A DNA stretch of 32,968 bases from an uncultured Bacteroidota bacterium. GTDB taxonomy: Bacteria; Bacteroidota; Bacteroidia; Bacteroidales; UBA12077. The position numbers were made by a program, and so were the translations under genes. Positions 23,864 through 32,240 of the stretch are shown here, one piece after another (the stretch's first letter is position 1; the number at the start of each line of letters is the position of its first letter). The stretch is taken from assembly GCA_913055635.1 (NCBI GenBank), contig CAJXLK010000043.1, forward strand, positions 1-32,968, read 5' to 3'. Below the pieces are notes generated by a model, which did not search any database, was not told the origin of the DNA, and saw nothing but the letters and a program-made list of their open reading frames with translations.

Positions 23864-23881
23864 TTGTTATTTCATAAACAA
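23864..23881. promoter_or_regulatory. Putative Rex operator
   Basis: TTGTTATTTCATAAACAA matches the widely found Rex motif TTGTTAA-N4-TTAACAA at all but one base of each half-site. It lies between the divergent hydCBA...rex and ferredoxin-sensor-phosphatase operons, and rex is the last gene of the former. Confidence 0.6.
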
Positions 23882-23883
23882 TG

Positions 23884-23904
23884 TTATAATTTTAACAATT
23901 ATAA
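23884..23904. promoter_or_regulatory. Second AT-rich inverted repeat in the hyd divergent promoter region
   Basis: TTATAATT (23884-23891) and AATTATAA (23897-23904) are perfect 8-bp arms around TTAAC. A Rex-like half-site (TTAACAA, 23892-23898) overlaps. It could be a second regulator site or only AT-rich promoter DNA. Confidence 0.35.
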
Positions 23905-23913
23905 AATATTTGC

Positions 23914-23921
23914 TATTTTTG
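23914..23921 (+). promoter_or_regulatory. Predicted -7 box of the ferredoxin-sensor-phosphatase operon
   Basis: TATTTTTG is an exact TAnnTTTG. It would give a leader of roughly 110 nt before 24042; that leader has several G/C runs (GGGCGAAACCCCC, AACCCGGC, GAGCCGGGAG) that may fold, but it matches no riboswitch class I recognise. Confidence 0.4.
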
Positions 23922-24041
23922 CTTCCCGGCAAAAAAAATATCCAGGGCGAAACCCCCGAAGGAACCCGGCAATTTGAACCGAATCTAAATAACAGGGGGG
24001 CGAGCCGGGAGTTGATCGAGAATGCCTATTTTTAAGCAACC

Positions 24042-24308
24042 ATGAATCACCGCGCCAACAATAAAAAAGAGTTGATCATCTGCCTGGGCAGTGCTTGCTT
24101 TTCCAGGGGCAATAAGAATGCGGTGCAGGTCATCAAAGACTACATTAAAGAACACCAGTTGGAGGAGAAGGTTTATTTCCACGGGTGTCATTGCATGGAG
24201 CGATGTGAAAACGGGCCGGTTTTGAAATTTGAAGACAAAGTCTACACCCAGGTCACCTCCGAGCGGCTGATCTATGTTTTGGATGAAATTTTTCACAAGT
24301 ATTTTTAA
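24042..24308 (+). CDS. Thioredoxin-like [2Fe-2S] ferredoxin
   Basis: The 88-residue protein matches the C-terminal, cluster-binding half of NuoE/HydC. LIICLGSACFSRGNKNAVQV carries the first Cys pair and VYFHGCHCMERCENGPVLKF the second, with an extra Cys; VYTQVTSERLIYVLDEIF resembles the HydC end (TQVTDDRLEEIL). It lacks the N-terminal helical domain. Small proteins of this type accompany sensory hydrogenase genes and may pass electrons to the hydrogenase-like sensor encoded 6 nt downstream. Confidence 0.88.
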   Translation: MNHRANNKKELIICLGSACFSRGNKNAVQVIKDYIKEHQLEEKVYFHGCHCMERCENGPVLKFEDKVYTQVTSERLIYVLDEIFHKYF

Positions 24309-24314
24309 CCCGTC

Positions 24315-26351
24315 ATGTCATTAGTTGAGATTATACCGGAGAAGTGTGATTTAAGTTATTCCTGTGTCAGAGAATGCCCGGTAAATGCCATTGAAGTAAA
24401 AGTCAACCAGGATTATGCCCGGGTGATCCCTGAGCGGTGTATTGGATGCGGGCACTGCATCGATGTGTGCCCCCAGCATGCCATTGTTTACAGGGATTCC
24501 AAACAAACCACCCGTGAATTGCTCCAAAGCGAAACCACCACCGTTGCCATTGTGGCCCCCAGTATCTCGGGGGAATTCGATGACATTGAAGATTACCGCA
24601 AATTCGTCCAGATGATTCGCGAACTGGGCTTTGACCATGTCAACGAAGTCAGCTTTGGCGCCGATTTGATCGCCCTGAAATACAGAGAACTGTTCGATAA
24701 CTTCAAAGGCAAATATTACATCACCTCCAACTGTCATGCCGTGGTCAGCCATGTGCAGAAATATCACCCGGAGTTGATCAACAACCTGGCCCCGCTGGTT
24801 TCCCCCACCATTGCCACGGCAAAAGTGGTTCGGAAAAAATACGGGGATCCCCTCCATGTGGTTTATATTGGCCCCTGCATTGACACCAAAGAGGAAGTGG
24901 GCCTTTATGAGGGGGAAAACAGGATTGATGCGGTGATCACCTTTGTCGAGCTGCGTGAACTGTTTGATGAATTCAACATCCAGGAGAGCAAGGTGGAATT
25001 TTCCGATTTTGATCCGCCCATCGGTTATAAGGGTTCACTTTTTCCCATCAGCAACGGGCTTTTCCAGGCGGCCGGCATCGACGAAGATCTTCTCACCAGC
25101 AGTGTAATCAATGGTTCGGGCAAAACCAACACCCTCAATGCGGTGCGTCAATTCGAAGAGGGCATCACCCAAATCAAGCATCACTTCAACCTTTTCTTTT
25201 GCGAAGGTTGCCTGATGGGCCCGGGCACTTCCCCGGGGGGCAAAAAATACAACCGCCGCTCCAAAGTCATCGACTATGCCAACAAGCGGCTGAAGCATTT
25301 TGATAAAGCCCGGTGGGAAAAAGAAATTGCCCGGTACCTTGAGCTGGATTTTTCACGGCATTTCCAAAACGATGACCAGCGGATTGAAACGCCCTCGGAG
25401 GAAAAGATCCAGGAAGTACTCAAAGCCATTGGCAAGGAAGACGCCGATGACAACCTGGGATGCAGCGCCTGCGGCTATGACAGCTGCCGGGATTTTGCCA
25501 TTGCTGTCAGCAAAGGCCTTGCCAAAACCGAGATGTGCCTCAGCTATACCCTGCGCAACCGCCATGAATACATCAAGGCACTGCGCACGACCAATGAAAA
25601 GCTGGCCCAAACCCAGAAAGCCCTGAAGGAATCCGAACAGAAAGCCCGTAAGGAAAAACAATCCGCCAAAGAAGCTTCCGAGACCATCAACGCCATGCTC
25701 CAAAAATTGCCTTCGGCCGTGGTGATCATCGATCAAAACCTGAAAATCATTCAATCCAATAAAACCTTCATTGATTACCTGGGCGATGAGGCGGCTTCGA
25801 TCAGTGAAGTCATTCCCGGGCTGGTAGGTGCTGACTTAAAATCACTCCTCCCCCACAACATCTATACCCTGTTTTCTCACGTATTGAACAACCAACAGAA
25901 CATTGTCAACCGGGATATCCGCCTCGAGGAAAAGTTGCTGAACCTTTCGATTTTCACCATCAAAAAAGGCAAAATCGTAGGGGCCGTCTTCCGCGATATG
26001 TATGCCCCGGAAATCCGAAAAGAGCAGGTGATCAAACGGGTCAGTGAGGTGATTGACAAAAACCTGGAAATGGTCCAAAAAATTGGTTATCTGCTGGGTG
26101 AAGGGGCTTCCGAAACTGAAAAAATGCTCAATTCCATCATTGAATTTTATCAGTCGGGCCAGCAGGATCAAACACCACCGATGGGCAGCGACCACCCGGA
26201 TCCGGGGCACGATAAGAACCCGCAGGACGGCAAGAAACCGGATGACACCGCCCCGGAGGATGACAACAAACCCAATGACAAGGGGCCGGATGACAAGGGG
26301 CCGGATACCCAAAACAACCCGGATGACCATCAGAACCATCCCGACCAATGA
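24315..26351 (+). CDS. Hydrogenase-like sensor with PAS domain (HydS-type) and disordered acidic tail
   Basis: The 678-residue protein has two N-terminal ferredoxin motifs, the first lacking one Cys (C11-D-L-Ser14-Y-S-C17-V-R-E-C21), the second complete (CIGCGHCIDVC). A hydrogenase-like domain has TSNC140 (L1), GPC188 with Lys192 shifted by one (L2), and FFCEGC with Cys296 and Cys299 (L3), so the usual Cys-x3-Cys spacing is altered. A four-Cys domain follows (CSACGYDSC, then Cys408), a coiled coil (about 415-455), and a PAS domain (about 456-565, LPSAVVIIDQNLKIIQSNKT). The last 60 residues are a Pro/Asp/Lys-rich, probably unstructured tail. There is no kinase domain; output probably goes through the phosphatase, whose gene overlaps by 4 bp. 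This arrangement resembles group C sensory hydrogenases. Confidence 0.9.
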   Translation: MSLVEIIPEKCDLSYSCVRECPVNAIEVKVNQDYARVIPERCIGCGHCIDVCPQHAIVYRDSKQTTRELLQSETTTVAIVAPSISGEFDDIEDYRKFVQMIRELGFDHVNEVSFGADLIALKYRELFDNFKGKYYITSNCHAVVSHVQKYHPELINNLAPLVSPTIATAKVVRKKYGDPLHVVYIGPCIDTKEEVGLYEGENRIDAVITFVELRELFDEFNIQESKVEFSDFDPPIGYKGSLFPISNGLFQAAGIDEDLLTSSVINGSGKTNTLNAVRQFEEGITQIKHHFNLFFCEGCLMGPGTSPGGKKYNRRSKVIDYANKRLKHFDKARWEKEIARYLELDFSRHFQNDDQRIETPSEEKIQEVLKAIGKEDADDNLGCSACGYDSCRDFAIAVSKGLAKTEMCLSYTLRNRHEYIKALRTTNEKLAQTQKALKESEQKARKEKQSAKEASETINAMLQKLPSAVVIIDQNLKIIQSNKTFIDYLGDEAASISEVIPGLVGADLKSLLPHNIYTLFSHVLNNQQNIVNRDIRLEEKLLNLSIFTIKKGKIVGAVFRDMYAPEIRKEQVIKRVSEVIDKNLEMVQKIGYLLGEGASETEKMLNSIIEFYQSGQQDQTPPMGSDHPDPGHDKNPQDGKKPDDTAPEDDNKPNDKGPDDKGPDTQNNPDDHQNHPDQ

Positions 26352-27532
26352 ACAGCGATTTCCACATAGAGGTAGATCTCCAGCAGAAAAGCCATGAGGG
26401 AGAGCGCATCTGCGGGGATGTGTTCCTGTCGGAAAAGTACAAGGAAGAAAACCGCCTGATCATCGTCCTCTCCGACGGCCTCGGGCACGGGGTTAAGGCC
26501 AACGTGCTGGCCACCCTGACGGCGACGATGGCCAAAAATTTCACCAAGGAGCATAAAGATGTCCACACCATTGCCGAGATCATCATGAACACCCTGCCGG
26601 TGGACAAGCAAAGGAAAATCAGCTATGCCACTTTCACCATCCTGGACATCAGTTACAATGGCGAAGCCACCATACTCGAGTTTGACAATCCCCGGGCCCT
26701 GATCCTGCGTGGCGACAAGATCTATGAACCTGAATGGGAATCGATTGTACTGGAGAGCGAAGAGAACAAAGGCAAAGAATTAAAAAGCTGCCGGTTTCAG
26801 TTTCAAAAGGAAGACCGCATCGTTGTCTGTTCCGACGGGGTGGTTCAATCAGGGCTGGGAACCGAGCAATATCCTTTTGGCTGGGGTCAGGAGAACTTCC
26901 AGGATTTTACCAAAAGGCTGGTCCATAACACCCCCGCTATATCGGCCAACAAACTGGCTCAGAAAGTCGTCAACATGGCCTACCGCAACGATCAATACTT
27001 TGCCAAAGACGATACCAGTTGCGCAGCCGTTTATTTTCGCGAACCCCGGCGTCTTTTAATAACCACCGGGCCTCCCTATGATCAGGACAACGACGCTGAA
27101 CTGGCCCGCAAAGTCAAAGAATTTGACGGAAAAAAGATCATATCCGGGGCCACCACCGGCGATATCATCGCCCGCGAGCTCGACCGGGAAATCGAAGACA
27201 GCTTTGAATTTGAAGATCCCGACCTGCCTCCCGTTTCTTATATGGAAGGGATTGACCTGGTCACCGAAGGCATTCTGACCCTAAGCAAAGTGGCCGACAT
27301 CCTTCATAAATTTGACAAAAACTACCTGCTCAAAAAAGGCCCGGCCGATCAGATCATTCGTTTGCTCAAAGACAGCGACGAGATCCACTTTCTGATCGGA
27401 ACCCGCATCAATGAAGCCCACCAGGATCCCAACCTCCCGGTTGAGCTGGAGATCAGACGCACCGTGGTCAAGCGCATCGCCAAAACCCTGGAAGAAAAAT
27501 TCCTCAAGGAAGTCACCCTCCAATATATTTAG
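26348..27532 (+). CDS. SpoIIE-family PP2C serine phosphatase
   Basis: The 394-residue protein has a PP2C/SpoIIE phosphatase domain (about 1-230), with metal-binding aspartates in ICGDVF, LIIVLSDGLGHG, VVCSDGVVQSG and AKDDTSCAAVYF. The C-terminal 160 residues (YDQDNDAELARKVKEFDGKK, GATTGDIIARELDRE) match no domain I can name with confidence. Its start overlaps the sensor stop as ATGA. Pairing of a hydrogenase-like PAS protein with such a phosphatase suggests that a redox or H2 signal is turned into dephosphorylation of a target, perhaps an anti-anti-sigma (STAS) protein, none of which is in the window. Sixty bases of the gene (27416-27475) recur in the pseudogene region at 32468-32527. Confidence 0.9.
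   Translation: MNSDFHIEVDLQQKSHEGERICGDVFLSEKYKEENRLIIVLSDGLGHGVKANVLATLTATMAKNFTKEHKDVHTIAEIIMNTLPVDKQRKISYATFTILDISYNGEATILEFDNPRALILRGDKIYEPEWESIVLESEENKGKELKSCRFQFQKEDRIVVCSDGVVQSGLGTEQYPFGWGQENFQDFTKRLVHNTPAISANKLAQKVVNMAYRNDQYFAKDDTSCAAVYFREPRRLLITTGPPYDQDNDAELARKVKEFDGKKIISGATTGDIIARELDREIEDSFEFEDPDLPPVSYMEGIDLVTEGILTLSKVADILHKFDKNYLLKKGPADQIIRLLKDSDEIHFLIGTRINEAHQDPNLPVELEIRRTVVKRIAKTLEEKFLKEVTLQYI
27416..27475 (+). repeat. 60-bp segment duplicated at 32468-32527 (source copy in PP2C gene)
   Basis: It encodes the residues HQDPNLPVELEIRR and neighbours. The copy at 32468-32527 differs at one base (T to G). The sequence is in frame and intact here, so this is the likely source. Confidence 0.95.
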
Positions 27533-27566
27533 TTTCCGGAGTCCGATCGGTTCATCCTTCCCAAAA

Positions 27567-27622
27567 AAACCACATGGATGGACCTGTACCACAAAGCTAT
27601 GAATAAAGCATGTGGGTTCCAT
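27567..27622 (+). repeat. Dispersed intergenic hairpin repeat, diverged copy
   Basis: The ends AAACCACATG and CATGTGGGTTCCAT pair with one bulge. The interior GGACCTGTACCACAAAG follows the pattern GGACTTACACAACAAGG of the copy at 1749-1810. The compensated change of stem bases (CGCAT/ATGCG to ACATG/CATGT) suggests that the hairpin itself is conserved. Confidence 0.5.
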
Positions 27623-27774
27623 CGCGAGGGAGATTCGATAAGAATTACCAGTGGTGCATTGCCATCGCGATTTATAACACTTTAACAGGTCTTTATCCAA
27701 ATGAACGATTATGCGATGCATAGGAAAGCCTGCAACAGATAAGGCTTATTCACTGATGTTATAAGTCAAGATAA

Positions 27775-27806
27775 AGAAGGAGGATGCATGCTGCCATCCT
27801 CCTTCT
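27775..27806. terminator. Strong hairpin, probable bidirectional 3' end structure
   Basis: AGAAGGAGGATG and CATCCTCCTTCT are perfect 12-bp arms around an 8-nt loop, between convergent genes. There is no run of T on either side, so it is either a factor-assisted terminator or an mRNA-stabilising hairpin. Confidence 0.6.
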
Positions 27807-27931
27807 GATGGAATCAAACCATAAAGATTAAACCCTTCTGCCTGGGATGATCAACCCGATTGGCAGATCGCCATCTTATCTGTTTAGCATGGTCAATCCA
27901 TTATCTTTCACCGCTCAGAAGAAAAAATCAC

Positions 27932-30900
27932 CTATCGGATCACCTTGATTTTCCGGGTCACATTGGACCGGCCATTGCTAAAGACGACAAAATAGAGTCC
28001 TTCAGCCAGGTTGGCCACATCATAGCGCAGCAGATGATTGCCCTTAAACGGGCGGTTATCGAAGGGGGTGGGCATCTTCTGGCCCATCACATTGAACATG
28101 GCCACGGTAACAGGCAGCTGGGCGTCATTTGCTATTTCAATGATCAGTTCGCTGGAGGCCGGATTGGGATAAACCTGCATGCGGGTCAAATCGCCAAGCT
28201 GATTGCCGATACCGGAGGGCGGTTCATATTCAGGGAGACCAACCAGGTCACCCCCGGCAGCCAGGGCGGCGAACAAGCCAAAAGCCGGGCCGTCGCTGTT
28301 GTTGGCAGGCTCCAAAAAGCCGGAGGCCAGTGCCACCAGGGCTGAATCCCCGAGGCCCAGGTTACTGAGGTTGGCCTCAAACTGGGCAACCGTGGTCGAA
28401 CCCGATTCGTCCTGAACATCCAACACGTAATTGTCGGTAGCAAGCTCAAGGTAATCGCCTGAAAAAGCACCGTAGGCGAGGTTATCGACCAGGGTACCGG
28501 CGGGTTGACTCGACTCATAGATGTCGACGACGGGGGCATCGGTAGCACCATGATAAACCAGCACATCGGTGTTGCCACCCTGCGAAGCCATGGTACGTGC
28601 ACCCTGGAAGACATCAATATCAAAGGGTTGAATCGGGTCGTAACCACTACTGGAGATCAGACCGGAGGCAATCAGCACATATTTTTCATCGGGCAAAAGC
28701 TGATAGTCAAACTTGGCCAGGGCATCCACTGTATCACTGCTGCTGGAAGGCTGGATGGAGACATCCAGATGGGTTCCGGCGGTTAACCCTACAAAGGGAG
28801 AAGCCGTGCGGAAAGCAAAATCATCCAGCAGGGGTTCATCGTTAAGCCATACATCTACTTCAGAGGCAGCAGCATCGGCAGCGTTGTGGATCACCTGGAC
28901 CATAGCCTGGGAGACTTCACTGGCCGGCAATTCAACCATTTCACCACCGGAAGGCAAAGCGGCATACAGGCCAAATGCAGGGCCATCACTGTTGGAGGCC
29001 GGATCCAGGAAACCGGAGGCGGCCACCACCAGGGCGGAATCGGCAAGGCCCAGGGTCTCCAGTGGGGCTCCAAATTGAGCCACTGCTTCGGATCCCAATT
29101 CATTTTGCACCTGGAGTTGATAATCGCTGGTGGTCAGGTTCAAATATTCCCCGAGGAAAGCACCGTAACTCAGGTTGTTTGCCAGGGTAAGCTGTTCGAA
29201 AGGCTCGGTAACATCTACGGTGGGGGCATCGGTTGAGCCATGAAAGACCATCACATCGGTATTGCCTGACTCAGAGGCTTCCATTTGTCCCATTTCATTG
29301 ACATAGATATCGAAAGGCTCAAGCGGGTCATAACCGGAAGCACTCACAATGCCATTGGCCACCCAAATGTAGTGCTTGCCGGCGGCCAAACTGTAGGCTT
29401 TACGCCACAGCCCTCCGCTGGTGTCGGTGCTGTTCATGGGCTGAATGGTGATGTCAAATTCCACACCGGCTGTCAAATCCACGTAGGGTGTGGCGTTGCG
29501 GAAAGCAAAATCATCCTGCAGCACCTGGTCATTGTACCACACATCCACCGTGTCGGCGGCCAGGTCGGCAGAGTTGTGAATCACCTGGGCCCTGGCCGTT
29601 GAGATGGCCTCACCGGGCAACTCTACCATTTGACCACCAGCGGGCAGTGCGGCATACAGGCCAAAGGCCGGCCCGTCATTGTTGTTGGCCGGCGTCAAAA
29701 AGCCGGAGGCGACCACCACCAAGGCCGAATCTTCCAGGCCCAGGTTCTCCAGCGGGGCGCTGAACTGAGCTACCGCCGATCTGCCGGTGGTATCCTGCAC
29801 CTGCAAACTGTAATCGGCTGTGGAAAGTCCCAGGTACGCGTCGGTGAATTGTTCATATCCCAAATTATCAACCAGACGCAGCAGGGCATTGGGCTCCATC
29901 ACATCCACGGCCGGGGCATCGGTGGAACCATGAAAGACCAGCACATCCGTTTCCCCTGATTCAGAGGCCATTTTTTGGCCCATCTCATAACCACTGAAAC
30001 CAAATTCCCGGAATGGGTCATAGCCGGAAGAGATCAAGCCATTGGCAATGACCACGTATTTGCCGTCTCCGGCTACCACCACCGATTCTTTATAAAGAGC
30101 GCCAGTGGTATCGGTGCTGGTTTGAGGCTGGAGCGAAACGTCAAAAAGGATACCTGCAGGGACCTCTACAAAAGATGAAGCATTGCGGAAGGCAAAGTCA
30201 TCGATCAGCATCTGGTCATTGTAGTAAAGGTCGACGGTATCGGCCGCATGATCGGGGGCATTGTGGATCAGCTGAACCTCAGCGGTGGCCGCATTTTCTG
30301 TCTCCAGCCCGATCAAATGGCCTCCGGAAGGCAGGGCCGCGTATAACCCAAATTCAGGGCCATCGCTGTTGCTGGAGGGATCCAAAAAGCCAGAGGCGAC
30401 CACCACCAGGGCCGAATCTTCCAGCCCCAGGGCCTCCAGTGGGGCGGCATATTGAGCCACCAACGAGCGCCCGGTGGAATCCTGGACCTGAAGGCTGTAA
30501 TCGGCCGTCTCCAAATTCAGATATCCTTCGCTAAAGGAACCATAACTCAAATCATCGGAAAGCCGCTCGGGGAGATAGGGCTCGATGATGTCGACCGTGG
30601 GGGCATCCGTCGCCCCATGAAAACCCAATATATCGGTATTGCCGGATTCCTCCGATTCAATCTGGCCGGCATCATATACATAAGAAGCAAACGCCCTTGC
30701 CGGATCATAGCCGGAAGGACTCACAATGCCATTGGCGATGATCACGTATTTCTTTCCGGCAGCTGCAATGGCTGTTTCCTTGTACAGCGCCCCAACCGTA
30801 TCGGTGGATGTTTTAGGCTGTATGGAAATGTCAAATAAAACCCCGGCGGTCATATCTACATAGGGGGTCGCTGTACGGAAGGCGAAATCATCGGCCAGCA

Positions 30901-31735
30901 ACTGATCGTTGTACCACACATCCACCGTATCGGCGGCCAGGTCAGCTGAATTGTGAATAATCTGGGCCCTGGCCTTAGCCACTTCCTCGGTCGGCAACTC
31001 TACCATCTTACCCCCGGAAGGCAGGGCTGCATAGAGGCCAAAGGCCGGGCCGTCGCTGTTATTGGCCGGATTCAGGAATCCGGAAGCGACCAGCACCAAA
31101 GCCGAATCCTGCAAACCCAGGGTTTCCAGGGGAGAACTGTATTGAGCTACCACGCTGCGACCCGTGGTATCCTGTACCTGCAGGCTATAATCGCGGGTGG
31201 TAAAACCGGTATAATCATCAGTAAATGAACCATAAGCGAAATTATCCGCATAGTGGAGCAAAAGAGCGGGTTCTACCACATCTACCGGCGGGGCATCGGT
31301 CGAGCCATGGAAACCCAATATATCGGTAGTGCCGGATGCGTCAGCCTTTAGACGGCCACCTTCGAAGATATAAAGGTCAAAGGGCTCAGCCGGGCTGTAG
31401 CCTGAGCCACTGACGATGCCACTGGCCACAACCACGTAAGTCTCATTCTCGGTGAACGTTACCCCGGCATTGTAAAGGGTATCATCCACACTGGTGCTGG
31501 TTTGGGGAGCAACGCCCACATTTACAGCAACACCCGCGGGGGCATCAATAAAGGGAGTCGCCTGGCGGAAGGGAAAATCATCCAGCAGCAAACTCCCATC
31601 CAGATAGACATCCACACTGTCGGCAGCAGCATCTGCAGAATTGTGGATGATCTGTACACGTGCTGTCTGTGCGTACATCAAGCTCGTACCCAACAAAACA
31701 GCCAACAAGAAAAGGGTAAAAGTTTTAACTCTCAT
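27932..31735 (-). CDS. Large secreted five-repeat DUF4397 protein with T9SS C-terminal sorting domain
   Basis: The 1267-residue protein starts with a signal peptide (MRVKTFTLFLLAVLLGTSLM, then YAQ). Five tandem repeats of about 235 residues follow. Each begins with a motif such as VQIIHNSADAAADSVDVYLD, continues through DDFAFR-A-P-V and a YVVVASGIV strand, has a mid-repeat ILGFHGSTDAP-VDV motif, and closes with DSALVVVASGFL...GPAFGLYAALPSGG. HNS-D-VDVY is the signature of DUF4397. The C-terminal 80 residues (MQVYPNPASSELIIEI, MFNVMGQKM, GLYFVVFSNGRSNVTRKIKV) are a type A T9SS sorting domain, so it is exported and attached to the cell surface. An upstream in-frame start (31780) exists, but 31735 gives the better signal peptide. 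Its function is unknown; adhesion or surface layering is possible. Confidence 0.92.
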   Translation of the reverse strand: MRVKTFTLFLLAVLLGTSLMYAQTARVQIIHNSADAAADSVDVYLDGSLLLDDFPFRQATPFIDAPAGVAVNVGVAPQTSTSVDDTLYNAGVTFTENETYVVVASGIVSGSGYSPAEPFDLYIFEGGRLKADASGTTDILGFHGSTDAPPVDVVEPALLLHYADNFAYGSFTDDYTGFTTRDYSLQVQDTTGRSVVAQYSSPLETLGLQDSALVLVASGFLNPANNSDGPAFGLYAALPSGGKMVELPTEEVAKARAQIIHNSADLAADTVDVWYNDQLLADDFAFRTATPYVDMTAGVLFDISIQPKTSTDTVGALYKETAIAAAGKKYVIIANGIVSPSGYDPARAFASYVYDAGQIESEESGNTDILGFHGATDAPTVDIIEPYLPERLSDDLSYGSFSEGYLNLETADYSLQVQDSTGRSLVAQYAAPLEALGLEDSALVVVASGFLDPSSNSDGPEFGLYAALPSGGHLIGLETENAATAEVQLIHNAPDHAADTVDLYYNDQMLIDDFAFRNASSFVEVPAGILFDVSLQPQTSTDTTGALYKESVVVAGDGKYVVIANGLISSGYDPFREFGFSGYEMGQKMASESGETDVLVFHGSTDAPAVDVMEPNALLRLVDNLGYEQFTDAYLGLSTADYSLQVQDTTGRSAVAQFSAPLENLGLEDSALVVVASGFLTPANNNDGPAFGLYAALPAGGQMVELPGEAISTARAQVIHNSADLAADTVDVWYNDQVLQDDFAFRNATPYVDLTAGVEFDITIQPMNSTDTSGGLWRKAYSLAAGKHYIWVANGIVSASGYDPLEPFDIYVNEMGQMEASESGNTDVMVFHGSTDAPTVDVTEPFEQLTLANNLSYGAFLGEYLNLTTSDYQLQVQNELGSEAVAQFGAPLETLGLADSALVVAASGFLDPASNSDGPAFGLYAALPSGGEMVELPASEVSQAMVQVIHNAADAAASEVDVWLNDEPLLDDFAFRTASPFVGLTAGTHLDVSIQPSSSSDTVDALAKFDYQLLPDEKYVLIASGLISSSGYDPIQPFDIDVFQGARTMASQGGNTDVLVYHGATDAPVVDIYESSQPAGTLVDNLAYGAFSGDYLELATDNYVLDVQDESGSTTVAQFEANLSNLGLGDSALVALASGFLEPANNSDGPAFGLFAALAAGGDLVGLPEYEPPSGIGNQLGDLTRMQVYPNPASSELIIEIANDAQLPVTVAMFNVMGQKMPTPFDNRPFKGNHLLRYDVANLAEGLYFVVFSNGRSNVTRKIKVIR

Positions 31736-32240
31736 AACAACGGATTTTGTTAAAGGAATTTTTAATAGAAAACATCCCATCCATCCATCAAAAAAAGATT
31801 TGCCCGACGTGACGCACCTGATAACAAATTAACAGGTGCCATCAGGCGATAGATTGAAGGCATTCAAAAAAGAAAGGGTAAGGAGATGGTAAAAAGAGCC
31901 ATTAAAAACCTACTCACACAAATTCCCCGAACAACGGGGAACAACACAATCAGACGCCAGTGGTCCGGAGAGAGGTAAAGGGGCCTTCAAGCAATGTCAT
32001 CATAAGCTTAAAGGCCTGACAACACCCCACAAGTGGCAGATCAAGGATACCACTAAACCTGAGGGCAACTCCTTATCGCGTTGCCGCGCGTAAAACTCAT
32101 GAATTGACGCTAAAGGGAAATGTATGTTCAAATGTACAAAAAAATTTCATAGGCCCCTGAATAAAAATACACTATATTGTTTTTTTTCTTTCAAAATATA
32201 TTCCTGGCTACCGTTCATACCTACCGGTCAGACGCAAAGC
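31736..32240. other. Intergenic region upstream of the DUF4397 gene
   Basis: No coding sequence is supported. It contains a small hairpin (31923-31941, TTCCCCG/AACAA/CGGGGAA). The minus strand between about 31900 and 32100 is G/C-richer than its surroundings and could form several stems, but no known riboswitch or structured RNA was recognised. Confidence 0.5.
31923..31941. repeat. Small perfect hairpin
   Basis: TTCCCCG (31923-31929) and CGGGGAA (31935-31941) pair perfectly around AACAA. It lies about 190 bp upstream of the DUF4397 start in its orientation, possibly part of a leader. Confidence 0.5.

Larger units (their letters stand above)
27533..27931. other. Convergent intergenic region between PP2C and DUF4397 genes
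   Basis: It holds a diverged copy of the hairpin repeat (27567-27622) and a strong 12-bp hairpin (27775-27806). No coding sequence is credible on either strand. Confidence 0.6.

Noticed and set aside
23922-24041. Riboswitch in the leader of the ferredoxin-sensor operon
   Set aside because: Some complementary G/C runs exist, but no known class consensus could be matched by eye.
27281-27721. Minus-strand 146-codon frame
   Set aside because: It is mostly antisense to the PP2C gene, with composition typical of a shadow frame.
31900-32110. tmRNA, RNase P or other known structured RNA on the minus strand
   Set aside because: None of the conserved boxes of these RNAs could be found; only generic stems.
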